This document shows, piece after piece, positions 40,700 through 48,641 of a stretch of DNA of 57,904 bases (position 1 is the first letter of the stretch; every line of letters starts with the position of its first letter). The stretch is from a virus, in the IMG/VR virus record IMGVR_UViG_3300028883_000011, positions 1-57,904 of that record; one strand, written 5' to 3'. Position numbers and translations under genes: made by a program. Under the pieces are notes generated by a model that was not told where the DNA came from, ran no database searches, and saw nothing but the letters and a program-made list of their open reading frames with translations.

Positions 40700-42035
40700 C
40701 AGGGAAGCAGAAAACGCATTGATCGGCTTACTCATCGATGAGCCGGACACGTTCGTTGAGATCTGCGATATCGTTGACCGCTACTCGTTCTGGCAACAAG
40801 AGCATGTGGAGGTGTTCTCTGCGATATCTGACATGTACGATTGCGGATATCCGATCAACAAAGTCACTGTCTGCAGTGAGCTACGGAAGCGTTCAAAGCT
40901 GGATTCATGCGGTGGAATCGAGTTCCTGAACAAGTTGATTGAAGGCATCCCGCTCGATATCAGCCCAAAAACCTGGGCCATGGAAATCAAGGATTATGCG
41001 GCGAAGCGAAAAGCAATCCAGGTCGCTGATTCAGTGATAAGGGAAGCGCAGGATCCAGGGCAGGATCTCGGCAGTGTGCTGGATAGTGCGGCAGACAAGT
41101 TATCCGAAATTACGCCAAGGAGAAATACAGCCTCTGGGATAAAAGAGGTTCTGGCCAAGTCCATGAGGGTTCTGGAGTACAGATCTGAAAATCCAGGTGT
41201 CAATGGCGTAACATCGGGATTGAAAGACCTTGATGGTTATACAGCAGGTTTTCAGCCGTCGGATTTGATTATTTTGGCAGCCAGGCCATCGGTTGGTAAA
41301 ACCGCCCTTGCTCTCAATATTTCAATAGCAGCTGCGGAGGCAGGGAAAAAAGTGCTGTTCTTTTCTCTGGAGATGGGAAAAGAGCAGCTGGGGCTGCGGA
41401 TGATGGCTATTAAGGGCCGCATTGACACAATGCGGTTTTTGTCAGGAAAGCTTGATGCAGAGGATTTTGACCGCGCTTCTGATGCCATCAATAAGCTCTC
41501 TTCATTGGGCATTAATGTTGACGATAACCCAAGCGCCAGCACCCAGTATATCCGCAGTACGATCAAAAGATATATGCGGGACGAAGGTGTTGATCTCGTA
41601 GTCATCGACTACCTGCAGTTGATGGAAGGAGATAAGTCGCTGCCCCGGGAACAGCAGATTTCCGAGATTTCGCGAAGGCTGAAGGGCTCAGCCAAGGAGT
41701 TTAATATTCCGATAATCGCTTTGTCACAACTGAACAGGGCACTGGAAAACAGGTCGGACAAGAAACCAGGATTGGCGGATCTTCGCGAGTCCGGCGCGAT
41801 CGAGCAAGATGCTGATGTAGTGATTTTTTTATACCGCGATGAAATACACAACAAAGACTCAGCTGATAAAGGTATCGCCGAAATCATCCTTGGAAAACAA
41901 CGCAACGGGCCAACCGGGACGGTTAGAGCCGCGTTTGTTGCAAGGTTCAACAAGTTCGGTGATCTGGCACCGGGGTACATACCACCACCCCCAAAACGAG
42001 CGGTAAAGCATAAAAAACACTGGCAAGATAAGTGA
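40680..42035 (+). CDS. dnaB: Replicative DNA helicase, DnaB family
   Basis: A 451-residue helicase starting at GTG with AAAGGAG eight bases before. The N-terminal domain (EAENALIGLLIDEPDTFVEI) and RecA-like core are complete: Walker A ARPSVGKTALALN, VVIDYLQLM with Walker B, SQLNRALENRSDKKPGLADL and arginine-finger end GPTGTVRAAFVARFNKF. It unwinds DNA at the fork as a hexamer and is loaded by the DUF1376 partner. Confidence 0.96.
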   Translation: MLEIPYDREAENALIGLLIDEPDTFVEICDIVDRYSFWQQEHVEVFSAISDMYDCGYPINKVTVCSELRKRSKLDSCGGIEFLNKLIEGIPLDISPKTWAMEIKDYAAKRKAIQVADSVIREAQDPGQDLGSVLDSAADKLSEITPRRNTASGIKEVLAKSMRVLEYRSENPGVNGVTSGLKDLDGYTAGFQPSDLIILAARPSVGKTALALNISIAAAEAGKKVLFFSLEMGKEQLGLRMMAIKGRIDTMRFLSGKLDAEDFDRASDAINKLSSLGINVDDNPSASTQYIRSTIKRYMRDEGVDLVVIDYLQLMEGDKSLPREQQISEISRRLKGSAKEFNIPIIALSQLNRALENRSDKKPGLADLRESGAIEQDADVVIFLYRDEIHNKDSADKGIAEIILGKQRNGPTGTVRAAFVARFNKFGDLAPGYIPPPPKRAVKHKKHWQDK

Positions 42036-42041
42036 GGCGAA

Positions 42042-42458
42042 ATGGGCGTGATAGCAGATCTGCAGGCGGAGAATGAAACATTGAAGCGGAGAATCAAGGC
42101 GTTGAAAAAAGCCAGAAAAAAAAGGGTCAAAAGCCTTCGGGTGCTGTCAGCAGTTACAGGAATCCCGAAGTCAACGCTCTGGTACCGGAAATCAAGGGGG
42201 TATCCACCAAGCCTGGTAGTAGCAAAAACCCTGAAACCTGACTGTCTGTTTTTCTTCGATGGCGCCGAGCGCACTCTCTCGGGGATCGCCCGAGCAACAG
42301 GATTGACACGGTCAAAGCTGCAGTATTGGACAGACCAAGGGATGACGATTGACGAGATAATTGACGAATTTGGAGGAGGCAATGAACACATCAAAACTAA
42401 CGATCACGTACAACGGGCTGACGAAATCAGTAGCGGCCTGGGCCAGAATCACCGGTAA
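42042..42458 (+). CDS. DNA-binding protein with coiled coil and repeated HTH-like units
   Basis: A 138-residue protein. Residues 1-30 are a basic coiled coil (LQAENETLKRRIKALKKARK). Two short units follow with the same pattern: VLSAVTGIPKSTLWYRKSRG near 36 and GIARATGLTRSKLQYWTDQG near 83. The pattern (A-x-x-x-G-h-x-x-S-x-L-x-Y/W) occurs again in the next gene, WARITGKPYAVLVSRKKAG. These look like phage HTH/AP2-linked units (inference). Confidence 0.7.
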   Translation: MGVIADLQAENETLKRRIKALKKARKKRVKSLRVLSAVTGIPKSTLWYRKSRGYPPSLVVAKTLKPDCLFFFDGAERTLSGIARATGLTRSKLQYWTDQGMTIDEIIDEFGGGNEHIKTNDHVQRADEISSGLGQNHR

Positions 42459-42714
42459 GCCCTATGCGGTATTGGTATCTCGCAAAAAAGCCGGCTGGGA
42501 TGACGCGGACATTATTGAACGGCCAGCAAGGAGATACAAAAAAAACAAATCCGGGGCCACAAAATACAAACACCCGCGGCTGAAAAATGGTTTGAGAGTA
42601 GCGACGGAAGGAGAAGCTCTCTCCGGATGTACTCCAGATCAAAGAGCTCTGCTGAATGAATTCAAACATGCTGCCGACAATGGCCGGTGGTTTTATGAAC
42701 CGGGGGTGGCGTGA
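42382..42714 (+). CDS. Hypothetical protein with one HTH-like unit
   Basis: A 110-residue protein, ATG 42382 preceded by TTTGGAGGAGGC. AAWARITGKPYAVLVSRKKA then GWDDADIIERPARRY resembles the repeated unit of the preceding gene and YTHV-type phage DNA-binding proteins. A basic middle (KKNKSGATKYKHPRLKNG) precedes a conserved end. Overlaps both neighbours. Confidence 0.7.
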   Translation: MNTSKLTITYNGLTKSVAAWARITGKPYAVLVSRKKAGWDDADIIERPARRYKKNKSGATKYKHPRLKNGLRVATEGEALSGCTPDQRALLNEFKHAADNGRWFYEPGVA

Positions 42715-43076
42715 GACTGTCTGAACAGCAATTCAACGAGATGATGAAGAATGGAAACTGCCGAATCCTTGAAGACTCTGGTGATAGAACTTCCGTTCCC
42801 GCTGCCAACTCTAAACCAGCTGTTTGCAATGAGTTGGCAAAAAAGAATGAAGTTCCGACATTTGACGCACAAGTTAGTATCCATCTGTGTTCAAGACGCC
42901 ATGCGATCACCGACTGGGACGATCTCTGCCCAAAGTATGTCATTGATGGCCTCAGATATTGCAGAGTACTACGCAATGATTCACCCAGAGAAATCCCAAA
43001 ACCGCCGGACCACGAGCAGGTCAAGATCAAGAAAAAAGAGCAGGAAACAACGATCATCACGATCAATTTAATTTAG
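42711..43076 (+). CDS. RusA-like Holliday-junction resolvase (C-terminal RusA features)
   Basis: A 121-residue protein starting by GTG overlap with the preceding stop (GTGA). RRHAITDWDDLCPKYVIDGL then YCRVLRNDSPREIPKPP match the RusA-type core (D-x-D-N-x-x-K-x-x-x-D-x-L ... n-D-s). The usual N-terminal RusA strand (L-P-F-P-L-P-T-L-N) is not in this frame but in the overlapping +1 frame (42751). Either the N-terminus has diverged or the locus is frameshifted or dual-coding. It would resolve branched DNA. Confidence 0.7.
   Translation: MRLSEQQFNEMMKNGNCRILEDSGDRTSVPAANSKPAVCNELAKKNEVPTFDAQVSIHLCSRRHAITDWDDLCPKYVIDGLRYCRVLRNDSPREIPKPPDHEQVKIKKKEQETTIITINLI
42751..43071 (+). CDS. Overlapping frame with RusA N-terminus-like sequence
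   Basis: A 106-residue frame inside the RusA-like gene. LVIELPFPLPTLNQLFAMSW and QKRMKFRHLTHKLVSICVQD read as real protein and resemble the start of RusA-like nucleases (I-x-L-P-x-P-L-P-S-x-N). The C-terminus is Ser/Arg-rich. It may be an overprinted gene or half of a frameshifted resolvase; the start has a weak ATGATGAAG region. Confidence 0.5.
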   Translation: METAESLKTLVIELPFPLPTLNQLFAMSWQKRMKFRHLTHKLVSICVQDAMRSPTGTISAQSMSLMASDIAEYYAMIHPEKSQNRRTTSRSRSRKKSRKQRSSRSI

Positions 43077-43133
43077 CAATGTTCCATAATTCTGCCATCT
43101 GGCAGACCTTTTAACCGTTAATCAAGGAGAACG

Positions 43134-43466
43134 ATGAGTAACGATAGATTTCTGGAAAACATGGGCAGTTATGGCCTGGGGAATGTTGTTGGAAGGATGG
43201 CAACTCTTCAGGACAAGATTGTAGCTGCGGTTCGTGATTCAGGCCTCCAGGGAAAATTGAATCTTGCTCTTACTTTTAAGAGAGCCGGCTCCCGGGCGGT
43301 AGCGGTGTCCGCAAAGATCACACCGACGATCCCCGAGCTGCCGATCCAGACCGTGGAGATGTACGTTGATGATAACAACCATCTCCACGAAGAGGATCCG
43401 GACCAGATGACGACTGATGATGTTATCAAACCGGATTTTGGTACCAAAACAGTGAACCAGGTTTAA
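43134..43466 (+). CDS. Conserved phage early protein
   Basis: A 110-residue protein after CAAGGAGAAC. GLQGKLNLALTFKRAGSRAV and PIQTVEMYVDDNNHLHEEDP resemble a small phage family found beside DUF2303 genes; it sits two genes before one here. Function unknown. Confidence 0.72.
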   Translation: MSNDRFLENMGSYGLGNVVGRMATLQDKIVAAVRDSGLQGKLNLALTFKRAGSRAVAVSAKITPTIPELPIQTVEMYVDDNNHLHEEDPDQMTTDDVIKPDFGTKTVNQV

Positions 43467-43513
43467 TCTCATTTTGAGATATTTTATCAACAAGCTGAAA
43501 ACCAAAGGTGAAT

Positions 43514-44416
43514 ATGGAAGAAAAAGAGCTTGAAGCATTGTTGTATGAGGGTAGCGGGGTTGCGGCCGCTATTAAGGCTGGTATGGATCTCTCATCGGTC
43601 CAGAAGATCGAGCTGTCCGAAGGGGAGAAGACTCGAGTCGTCGTCAAAGACGGATTTAAAATTGAAACGATTGACAACCATCGGGAAAGGCCTGTTTGCA
43701 AAAAGGGCAGTCGTACCTTTACCGCTGCAAAGAGCTTCTGCAGCTATGTGAACAAACACAAATCAGACGATGAAACTATTATCATCGCCGATGAAGATCA
43801 GGGCCAGATCAAAGCTATCCTGAATGACCATGGAGAATATAATCCAGCCTGGGGAGATTTCACAGCTGTTTTTGACCTGGGATTTTCCAAACAGTGGAAA
43901 ACCTGGTCGAAAAACGCAGAAACCAGAATGAGCCAGGAAGATTTCGCTGAATTCATTGACCAGAACAGAACTGACCTAATGGTTGGCGAAATTGATCTTG
44001 ACGGCGAGCCCTTCAAAAACGTCTCACCACTTGAGTTGAAATCATTAATCCTGGATCTCAGGACAACCTGGGAGCAGAAATTCTCTTCAAAACTGGATCC
44101 GGTAACCGGCGCCACAAATCTTTCGTATGTCGATGAAGAAAAGGGAAAGGGCAGTGTCACTATCCCGGATAAGTTTGTAATCGCGATTCCCATCTATAAT
44201 GCTGGTGATATTTTCATGGTGAGAATTGAACTTCGATTGCGAACGCGGGATGGCAAGGCCTTCTTCTACTATTTTATCGACCAGGTGGAAAAACTGAAAG
44301 AAGCGGCCTTCGATAAAATCTGCCAGCGGATCGAGAAAGGCAATGTTGGATCAGAGGAGAAGGAGGACCTGCAGTTCTCAGGAACCGGAATTGAGGTATT
44401 TAAAGGGAAACTGTGA
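43514..44416 (+). CDS. DUF2303 (YfdQ-like) protein
   Basis: A 300-residue protein; ATG 43514 with CCAAAGGTGAAT (a GTG at 43508 is in frame). Pattern of DUF2303: FKIETIDNHRERPVCKKGSR then SFCSYVNKHKSDDETIIIAD, GDFTAVFDLGFSKQWKTWSK, FAEFIDQNRTDLM. These are common in Gram-negative prophages, near recombination genes, with unknown function. Coupled to the DUF1367 gene (GTGA). Confidence 0.88.
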   Translation: MEEKELEALLYEGSGVAAAIKAGMDLSSVQKIELSEGEKTRVVVKDGFKIETIDNHRERPVCKKGSRTFTAAKSFCSYVNKHKSDDETIIIADEDQGQIKAILNDHGEYNPAWGDFTAVFDLGFSKQWKTWSKNAETRMSQEDFAEFIDQNRTDLMVGEIDLDGEPFKNVSPLELKSLILDLRTTWEQKFSSKLDPVTGATNLSYVDEEKGKGSVTIPDKFVIAIPIYNAGDIFMVRIELRLRTRDGKAFFYYFIDQVEKLKEAAFDKICQRIEKGNVGSEEKEDLQFSGTGIEVFKGKL

Positions 44417-44838
44417 AAATCCATTTCCGCAAAGTGAGCGGGGTATTGGTCCCGCTCTACGATCAGGACGTTCTCGCCTTCCAAAAGATAGCTGGCGGGG
44501 ACGTTGTCTACAAGGATTTCAAGAAAATCAGAAATCCTTATTTCCATCGGAAAGGGTTTGCCTTGCTGAACCTGATTTTCGAGAACCAGGATCAGTTTGA
44601 CGATTTTGAGGAGTTTCGGCGCTGGATGAAAGTCAAGTGTGGAGTTTACAAGGAATACATTATCAACGGCAGGGCAATCATAGAAGTGGGTAGCATGAGC
44701 TTTGCGAAGATGGACGATTATGAGTTTGGGCAGGTTTATTCCAGAATCATCAATGTGGCGCTGAAATATTGCGTGCCGCGGACCTGGTCTTATGAGGAGG
44801 CAGACCGGCTGGTAAACCAGATACTGCAATTCGCGTAA
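44413..44838 (+). CDS. DUF1367 phage protein
   Basis: A 141-residue protein starting at GTG (GTGA overlap). VLVPLYDQDVLAFQKIAGGD then KKIRNPYFHRKGFALLNLIF is the DUF1367 signature (RN-x-x-FH-x-K-x-FALL). Found in lambdoid recombination regions next to NinB/NinG-type genes; function not established. Confidence 0.9.
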   Translation: MKIHFRKVSGVLVPLYDQDVLAFQKIAGGDVVYKDFKKIRNPYFHRKGFALLNLIFENQDQFDDFEEFRRWMKVKCGVYKEYIINGRAIIEVGSMSFAKMDDYEFGQVYSRIINVALKYCVPRTWSYEEADRLVNQILQFA

Positions 44839-45212
44839 TGGAAGCATATAAGCAGATATATAACAGGATGGCGCCGGTAAGACCGATCCCGAAGCCCGGG
44901 CCACCCAAAAAGCCCGCGAAGATATTGAACCGGTCAGCCAGGCAACACGATATCAAACCTCCGGAGAAAAAGCACTGTCGGTGGTGTAAAAGGGTAACTG
45001 GATCTGAGTGTTTTCGGCATTGTGAAATACCAGAACTGAAATTCAAGTACGGCAAGGGGTTGGCAATCAAAGTTGATGACAATTTGACAGTCTGGGGATG
45101 CGACGACTGCGATCGGGAAATGTCCCGAAAACCGTGGCGAGCAACTGAGCTGGAGATGCTGCAATGGGAAAACAAGTGGCTGATGGGAATTCTGGAGACT
45201 CATCTGGTGTAG
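44838..45212 (+). CDS. Hypothetical cysteine-rich protein
   Basis: A 124-residue basic protein; Pro/Lys-rich N-terminus (RPIPKPGPPKKPAKI), then HCRWCKRVTGSECFRHCEIP and WGCDDCDREM. The Cys/His pairs suggest a zinc site, in the position where other phages carry NinG or HNH-like proteins, though no nuclease motif is seen. One-base TAATG coupling upstream. Confidence 0.7.
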   Translation: MEAYKQIYNRMAPVRPIPKPGPPKKPAKILNRSARQHDIKPPEKKHCRWCKRVTGSECFRHCEIPELKFKYGKGLAIKVDDNLTVWGCDDCDREMSRKPWRATELEMLQWENKWLMGILETHLV

Positions 45213-45469
45213 ACTTCAAAAAATTTGCGCTAACGAAGCGTCGGAAGCTGCACAAGGTTTCCGATCGTCATTACTGGAAACTGTGCCCGGGGTGCGGTGA
45301 ATGGTTCGAGGTAAAATTGATTACCCGAAAGACCATTCCAAGCCACTGCCCGAAATGCAATCGAGCGAATGTTATGGCAGCCTATTATCGGGATAGGGCT
45401 ACCGATAAGGAATACGCAGGCATACTGAAAGTATTTGCAGGAGAAACCATAATCCAAGAGGAGGAATGA
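45164..45469 (+). CDS. Small zinc-ribbon protein
   Basis: A 101-residue protein overlapping its neighbour by 49 bases. KLCPGCGEWFEVKLITRKTI then SHCPKCNRANV is a four-cysteine zinc ribbon; the start is a mobile Gly/Ser segment. The role is unknown. Overlaps the DUF3850 gene at its end (ATGA). Confidence 0.72.
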   Translation: MGKQVADGNSGDSSGVDFKKFALTKRRKLHKVSDRHYWKLCPGCGEWFEVKLITRKTIPSHCPKCNRANVMAAYYRDRATDKEYAGILKVFAGETIIQEEE

Positions 45470-45708
45470 ATAGAAAACACCACTATCTCAAAACAGAGAC
45501 AGAATACTACCAAGCCGTTGAACGCTACGAGAAGAGGTTTGAACTACGTAAAAACGACCGGGATTTTCAGGTGGGTGACATGGTTTACCTGGAAGAAGTC
45601 GTAAATGGAGAGAAAACCGGTAGATCATTACCACCTGTTGAAATTAAGTATATCTTTCACGGTGGCAAGTACGGCCTGTCATCCAATTTCTGCATCTTTT
45701 GCTGGTAA
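45466..45708 (+). CDS. DUF3850 / ASCH-like protein
   Basis: An 80-residue protein. HHYLKTETEYYQAVERYEKR then FELRKNDRDFQVGDMVYLEE is the DUF3850 signature, an ASCH-related RNA-binding fold seen in many phages. It may bind modified nucleosides or RNA (family inference). Translationally coupled. Confidence 0.9.
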   Translation: MNRKHHYLKTETEYYQAVERYEKRFELRKNDRDFQVGDMVYLEEVVNGEKTGRSLPPVEIKYIFHGGKYGLSSNFCIFCW

Positions 45709-45715
45709 TTTTAGA

Positions 45716-45949
45716 ATGAGCAGAGAGACAACAAAGCAAGTCAGCAGCGAGTTAGAATACTGCTTCGTTTCTGACAATTACCCTTTCTACTTCGCATGGA
45801 AAAACAATTCAAAGCGCCGTGAGCTTCATGGAAGGCGTCTCCGTATTCTGGCCAGGGGAACAATGAACTCCCGCCTGGTGGAATTCGAGAACGGGCAGAT
45901 GGAGGTCATCAGCGGCCATTCAATCAGGAGAATTAAATGCCAAGGGTAA
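45716..45949 (+). CDS. Small hypothetical protein
   Basis: A 77-residue protein, ATG 45716. YCFVSDNYPFYFAWKNNSKR then GRRLRILARGTMNSRLVEFE and NGQMEVISGHSIRR: a small beta-barrel-like pattern, SH3- or KOW-type in style (inference). Overlaps the next gene by 13 bases. Confidence 0.7.
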   Translation: MSRETTKQVSSELEYCFVSDNYPFYFAWKNNSKRRELHGRRLRILARGTMNSRLVEFENGQMEVISGHSIRRIKCQG

Positions 45950-46164
45950 GAAAAGTCTTTGATGAACCAACCCATGTCCCGGCTAGAAAGACAAGAAAGC
46001 CGAAGTTTGATCCAAGTAGCAAGTACATCAACGAAGCCGTTGAGGAGTATTTGAAACGTGGCGGCAAGATCACACGGCTGATTATTGAAGAAGAGACCCC
46101 GGTTGAGATTATCAGTAATTATGCAGACTCGCATCTGAACCCCGGGCTGGAGCTGGCATGTTGA
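45937..46164 (+). CDS. Small basic hypothetical protein
   Basis: A 75-residue protein. Basic start (PRVRKVFDEPTHVPARKTRK), helix with INEAVEEYLKRGGKITRLII. Likely regulatory or structural; not recognised. Overlaps the methyltransferase start by seven bases, so both are expressed together. Confidence 0.68.
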   Translation: MPRVRKVFDEPTHVPARKTRKPKFDPSSKYINEAVEEYLKRGGKITRLIIEEETPVEIISNYADSHLNPGLELAC

Positions 46165-47612
46165 TCATTGACCTTTTTGCGGGAGGAGGAGGAGCATCCG
46201 CGGGGATCCGGGCCGCTCTCGGGCGGGATCCGGATATTGCCGTCAACCATGACCGGGTAGCCATCGCAATGCACGAAGCCAATCACCCGGGGACTGCGCA
46301 TTATCCAGAAGATATCTGGAAGGTACCACCACGCCGGGCTGTTGGAAAGAACCAGGTTGCCCTGCTCCACGCTTCGCCAGACTGTACCCATTTTTCCAAG
46401 GCCAAAGGCAATGCGCCGAAACGTGATCTGATGCGTCGGTCCCTGGCTTGGGTAGTTGAAAAATGGATGCGTGAGGTTCGGCCCAGGGTGGTTACTTTGG
46501 AGAACGTTGAAGAGTTTACCTTCTGGGGGCCTCTGGATTCCGAGGGAAAGGTTATCGCCAGCCAGAAGGGAACAACCTTCGCGGCTTTCATCCGGAGAAT
46601 CAAGCGCCTCGGCTACCAGGTGGAATGGAAAGAGCTCCGGGCCTGTGACTACGGAGCACCGACTATCCGGAGGAGATTATTCCTGATCGCCAGGTGCGAC
46701 GGATTGCCGATTGTATGGCCCGAACCGACTCATGGACCCGGGATCATTCCATATCGGACGGCAGCTGATATCATCGATTGGTCCATCCCAGTGCAATCTA
46801 TTTTCGATCGGAAACGACCCCTGGCAGAGAATACTCTCCGGAGAATTGCGAAGGGGATCCAGAAATACGTTGTTGAAACAGGAGAGCCGTTCATCGTACC
46901 AATTCAGCATTACAATGGCAGCAACCCAGCCCAGTCAATCAACAAACCGTTGCGGACAGTAACTGCCAGCCCGAAAGGTGGTGGTTTTGCACTCGCAGTC
47001 CCAACACTGATACAGACAGGATGGGGAGAAAGAAAAGGCCAGGCCCCTCGAGTTCCAGGACTCGAAAAGCCGCTGGGAACTATTATGGCTACCGGAATAA
47101 AACATGCCCTGGTTGCGGCCTTCATGACCCAGTACAACGGTGGATTTTATGATGGCGCCGGCCGGGATCTCCGGCAACCGGTGTCCACTATCATGCAATC
47201 GGGCAGCCACCAGCAGCTTGTTTCTGCCTTTATGGTGAAATACTACGGAACAGACCAGGATCCCCAGATGGGAGAACCATTGCACACCATCACAACCCGG
47301 GACAGATTCGGCCTGGTAACGGTCAACATTCAGGGTGAGCCTTATGTGATAACTGATATCGGAATGCGGATGCTGTCTCCCAGGGAACTGTTCCGGGCCC
47401 AGGGGTTTGATGATGATTACAAGATAGATATCACACATAAAACCGAATCGGGCAAAGTAAAACGGATTACGAAAACAGACCAAGTGAGATTGTGCGGTAA
47501 TTCGGTTTGTCCTCCCGTCGCTGCAGCGTTGATTGAGGCGAACCTTGGAGTCAAAACGCGGAGCTCGCTGAGATCTTCAAGACATCCAAATAGCATATCC
47601 GGTACTCAATAG
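46158..47612 (+). CDS. DNA cytosine-C5 methyltransferase
   Basis: A 484-residue orphan methyltransferase. Motif I LIIDLFAGGGGASAGI at 2-17, motif IV ASPDCTHFSKAKGN near 71 with catalytic Cys in PDC where most enzymes have PPC, motif VI LENVEEF, motif VIII PTIRRRLFLIARC, and motif X LCGNSVCPPVAAA at the end. A long variable region between VIII and IX (about 190-400) contains repeated T-I-M/T motifs and would recognise the target. Probably protects phage DNA from host restriction; no matching restriction gene is beside it, since the type IIG enzyme has its own adenine methyltransferase. Confidence 0.95.
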   Translation: MLIIDLFAGGGGASAGIRAALGRDPDIAVNHDRVAIAMHEANHPGTAHYPEDIWKVPPRRAVGKNQVALLHASPDCTHFSKAKGNAPKRDLMRRSLAWVVEKWMREVRPRVVTLENVEEFTFWGPLDSEGKVIASQKGTTFAAFIRRIKRLGYQVEWKELRACDYGAPTIRRRLFLIARCDGLPIVWPEPTHGPGIIPYRTAADIIDWSIPVQSIFDRKRPLAENTLRRIAKGIQKYVVETGEPFIVPIQHYNGSNPAQSINKPLRTVTASPKGGGFALAVPTLIQTGWGERKGQAPRVPGLEKPLGTIMATGIKHALVAAFMTQYNGGFYDGAGRDLRQPVSTIMQSGSHQQLVSAFMVKYYGTDQDPQMGEPLHTITTRDRFGLVTVNIQGEPYVITDIGMRMLSPRELFRAQGFDDDYKIDITHKTESGKVKRITKTDQVRLCGNSVCPPVAAALIEANLGVKTRSSLRSSRHPNSISGTQ

Positions 47613-47644
47613 AGTATTTCGGATTGCAACGGACAAAAGAAGAG

Positions 47645-47950
47645 ATGGAGTTTTTGAAGGGGAAAGGAAATCTACCCGGCAAGTTCAACGGGAACTGGAA
47701 GGGCGGGATCTCCAGGAACCATTATCACTACAAAAAGCTCCAGAAGCAGCGTTACCCGGAAAGAATCAGGGCCAGAGCCAAGGTCCATAGGGCTATCAGA
47801 TCAGGGCGCCTGAAGCGCCAGCCCTGTGAATATTGTGGAGCAACTGAAAACATCTGTGCTCACATTACGGACTATGAAAAACCTCTTGAGGGGATTATCT
47901 GGGTTTGCCGCCCATGTAACCGTAAACACCATCATAACGGAAAATATTAA
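47645..47950 (+). CDS. Small HNH endonuclease-like protein
   Basis: A 101-residue protein (ATG 47645 after GAAGAG). GNWKGGISRNHYHYKKLQKQ then RQPCEYCGATENICAHITDY and GIIWVCRPCNRKHHHNG: two CxxC pairs with conserved His, the HNH/zinc-bound fold of phage homing-type or packaging-linked nucleases. Free-standing after the methyltransferase; may be a mobile element. Confidence 0.85.
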   Translation: MEFLKGKGNLPGKFNGNWKGGISRNHYHYKKLQKQRYPERIRARAKVHRAIRSGRLKRQPCEYCGATENICAHITDYEKPLEGIIWVCRPCNRKHHHNGKY

Positions 47951-47955
47951 CTAAA

Positions 47956-48042
47956 ATGATCATAATAGTGTTTTTGACCGGTGCAGCGTTCGGCGCTGCC
48001 GCGGTCAGTCTTTACGTATATTTTAAGACCAGGAGATTCTGA
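47956..48042 (+). CDS. 28-residue membrane peptide
   Basis: A 28-codon ORF: MIIIVFLTGAAFGAAAVSLY then VYFKTRRF. One hydrophobic span with a Lys/Arg end; its stop overlaps the next ATG (TGATG), which supports translation, but the upstream ribosome site is weak. Third peptide of this length and layout in the genome. Confidence 0.45.
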   Translation: MIIIVFLTGAAFGAAAVSLYVYFKTRRF

Positions 48043-48338
48043 TGCCATCGTACGAAGCGAAAATTGTGGACGGGCAGCCGTCGCTCACGGAGACAGATAT
48101 TGAGGACATACTCCACCTGAATCCGGCACGAAAACACCCGTTTACCAGGGAAATGATACTGACTGCCCTGGAGACATTACGCCGGGATTGGGCGGAGAAA
48201 AACGGGAAGTCATTACCGCCTCAGCCGGTTGTCACTTCCGATCATCCCCCCTGCTCGACCTGCGGAGGAACTATTTTTTTGAGAACGGGCACCTGTCATG
48301 TCTGCCAAACATGCGGTTCCAGCCAGGGGTGTAGCTGA
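48042..48338 (+). CDS. Hypothetical protein with C-terminal CxxC redox-like tail
   Basis: A 98-residue protein. Residues 75-98 (PPCSTCGGTIFLRTGTCHVC then QTCGSSQGCS) repeat the pattern of the C-terminal tail of class II ribonucleotide reductases (G-T-C-x-x-C-x-x-C-G-x-x-x-G-C-S). No reductase is present in the window. It may be a zinc ribbon or borrowed redox module. AGGAG site, coupled to neighbours. Confidence 0.72.
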   Translation: MPSYEAKIVDGQPSLTETDIEDILHLNPARKHPFTREMILTALETLRRDWAEKNGKSLPPQPVVTSDHPPCSTCGGTIFLRTGTCHVCQTCGSSQGCS

Positions 48339-48523
48339 TGGCGAAAGGAATCAAAGCAGAAAAGGTTCTTCTTTCCGCTGTTGGAAAAGAACATAAATGC
48401 CCGCATTGTGGGTACTATAATCACTCAGAAAATAAAATCCATTTATGTGGTAATTGTCATTGCCGATGGTGGAAAACAAGAAGCGGGAATTTTATGTACG
48501 CGAAAACTAGAGGCTACAAGTGA
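48338..48523 (+). CDS. Small zinc-ribbon protein
   Basis: A 61-residue protein with HKCPHCGYYNHSENKIHLCG then NCHCRWW, a compact zinc ribbon. Coupled to 48042 by a one-base TGATGG overlap. Function unknown. The stretch 48524-48641 carries no credible gene. Confidence 0.7.
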   Translation: MAKGIKAEKVLLSAVGKEHKCPHCGYYNHSENKIHLCGNCHCRWWKTRSGNFMYAKTRGYK

Positions 48524-48641
48524 AACGAAAAAAACAACCTTACAACCACCCAGCCAGGGGTGTTCTTAATAATTGGAACATACAGGTTGAAATATCCACT
48601 AACTATGAAAATAATGGTTTAAATTATCTCTACATCATTTT

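Noticed and set aside
46935-47483. 182-residue leftward ORF within the methyltransferase gene
   Set aside because: Shadow of a strongly supported gene; no ribosome site and no domain-like sequence.
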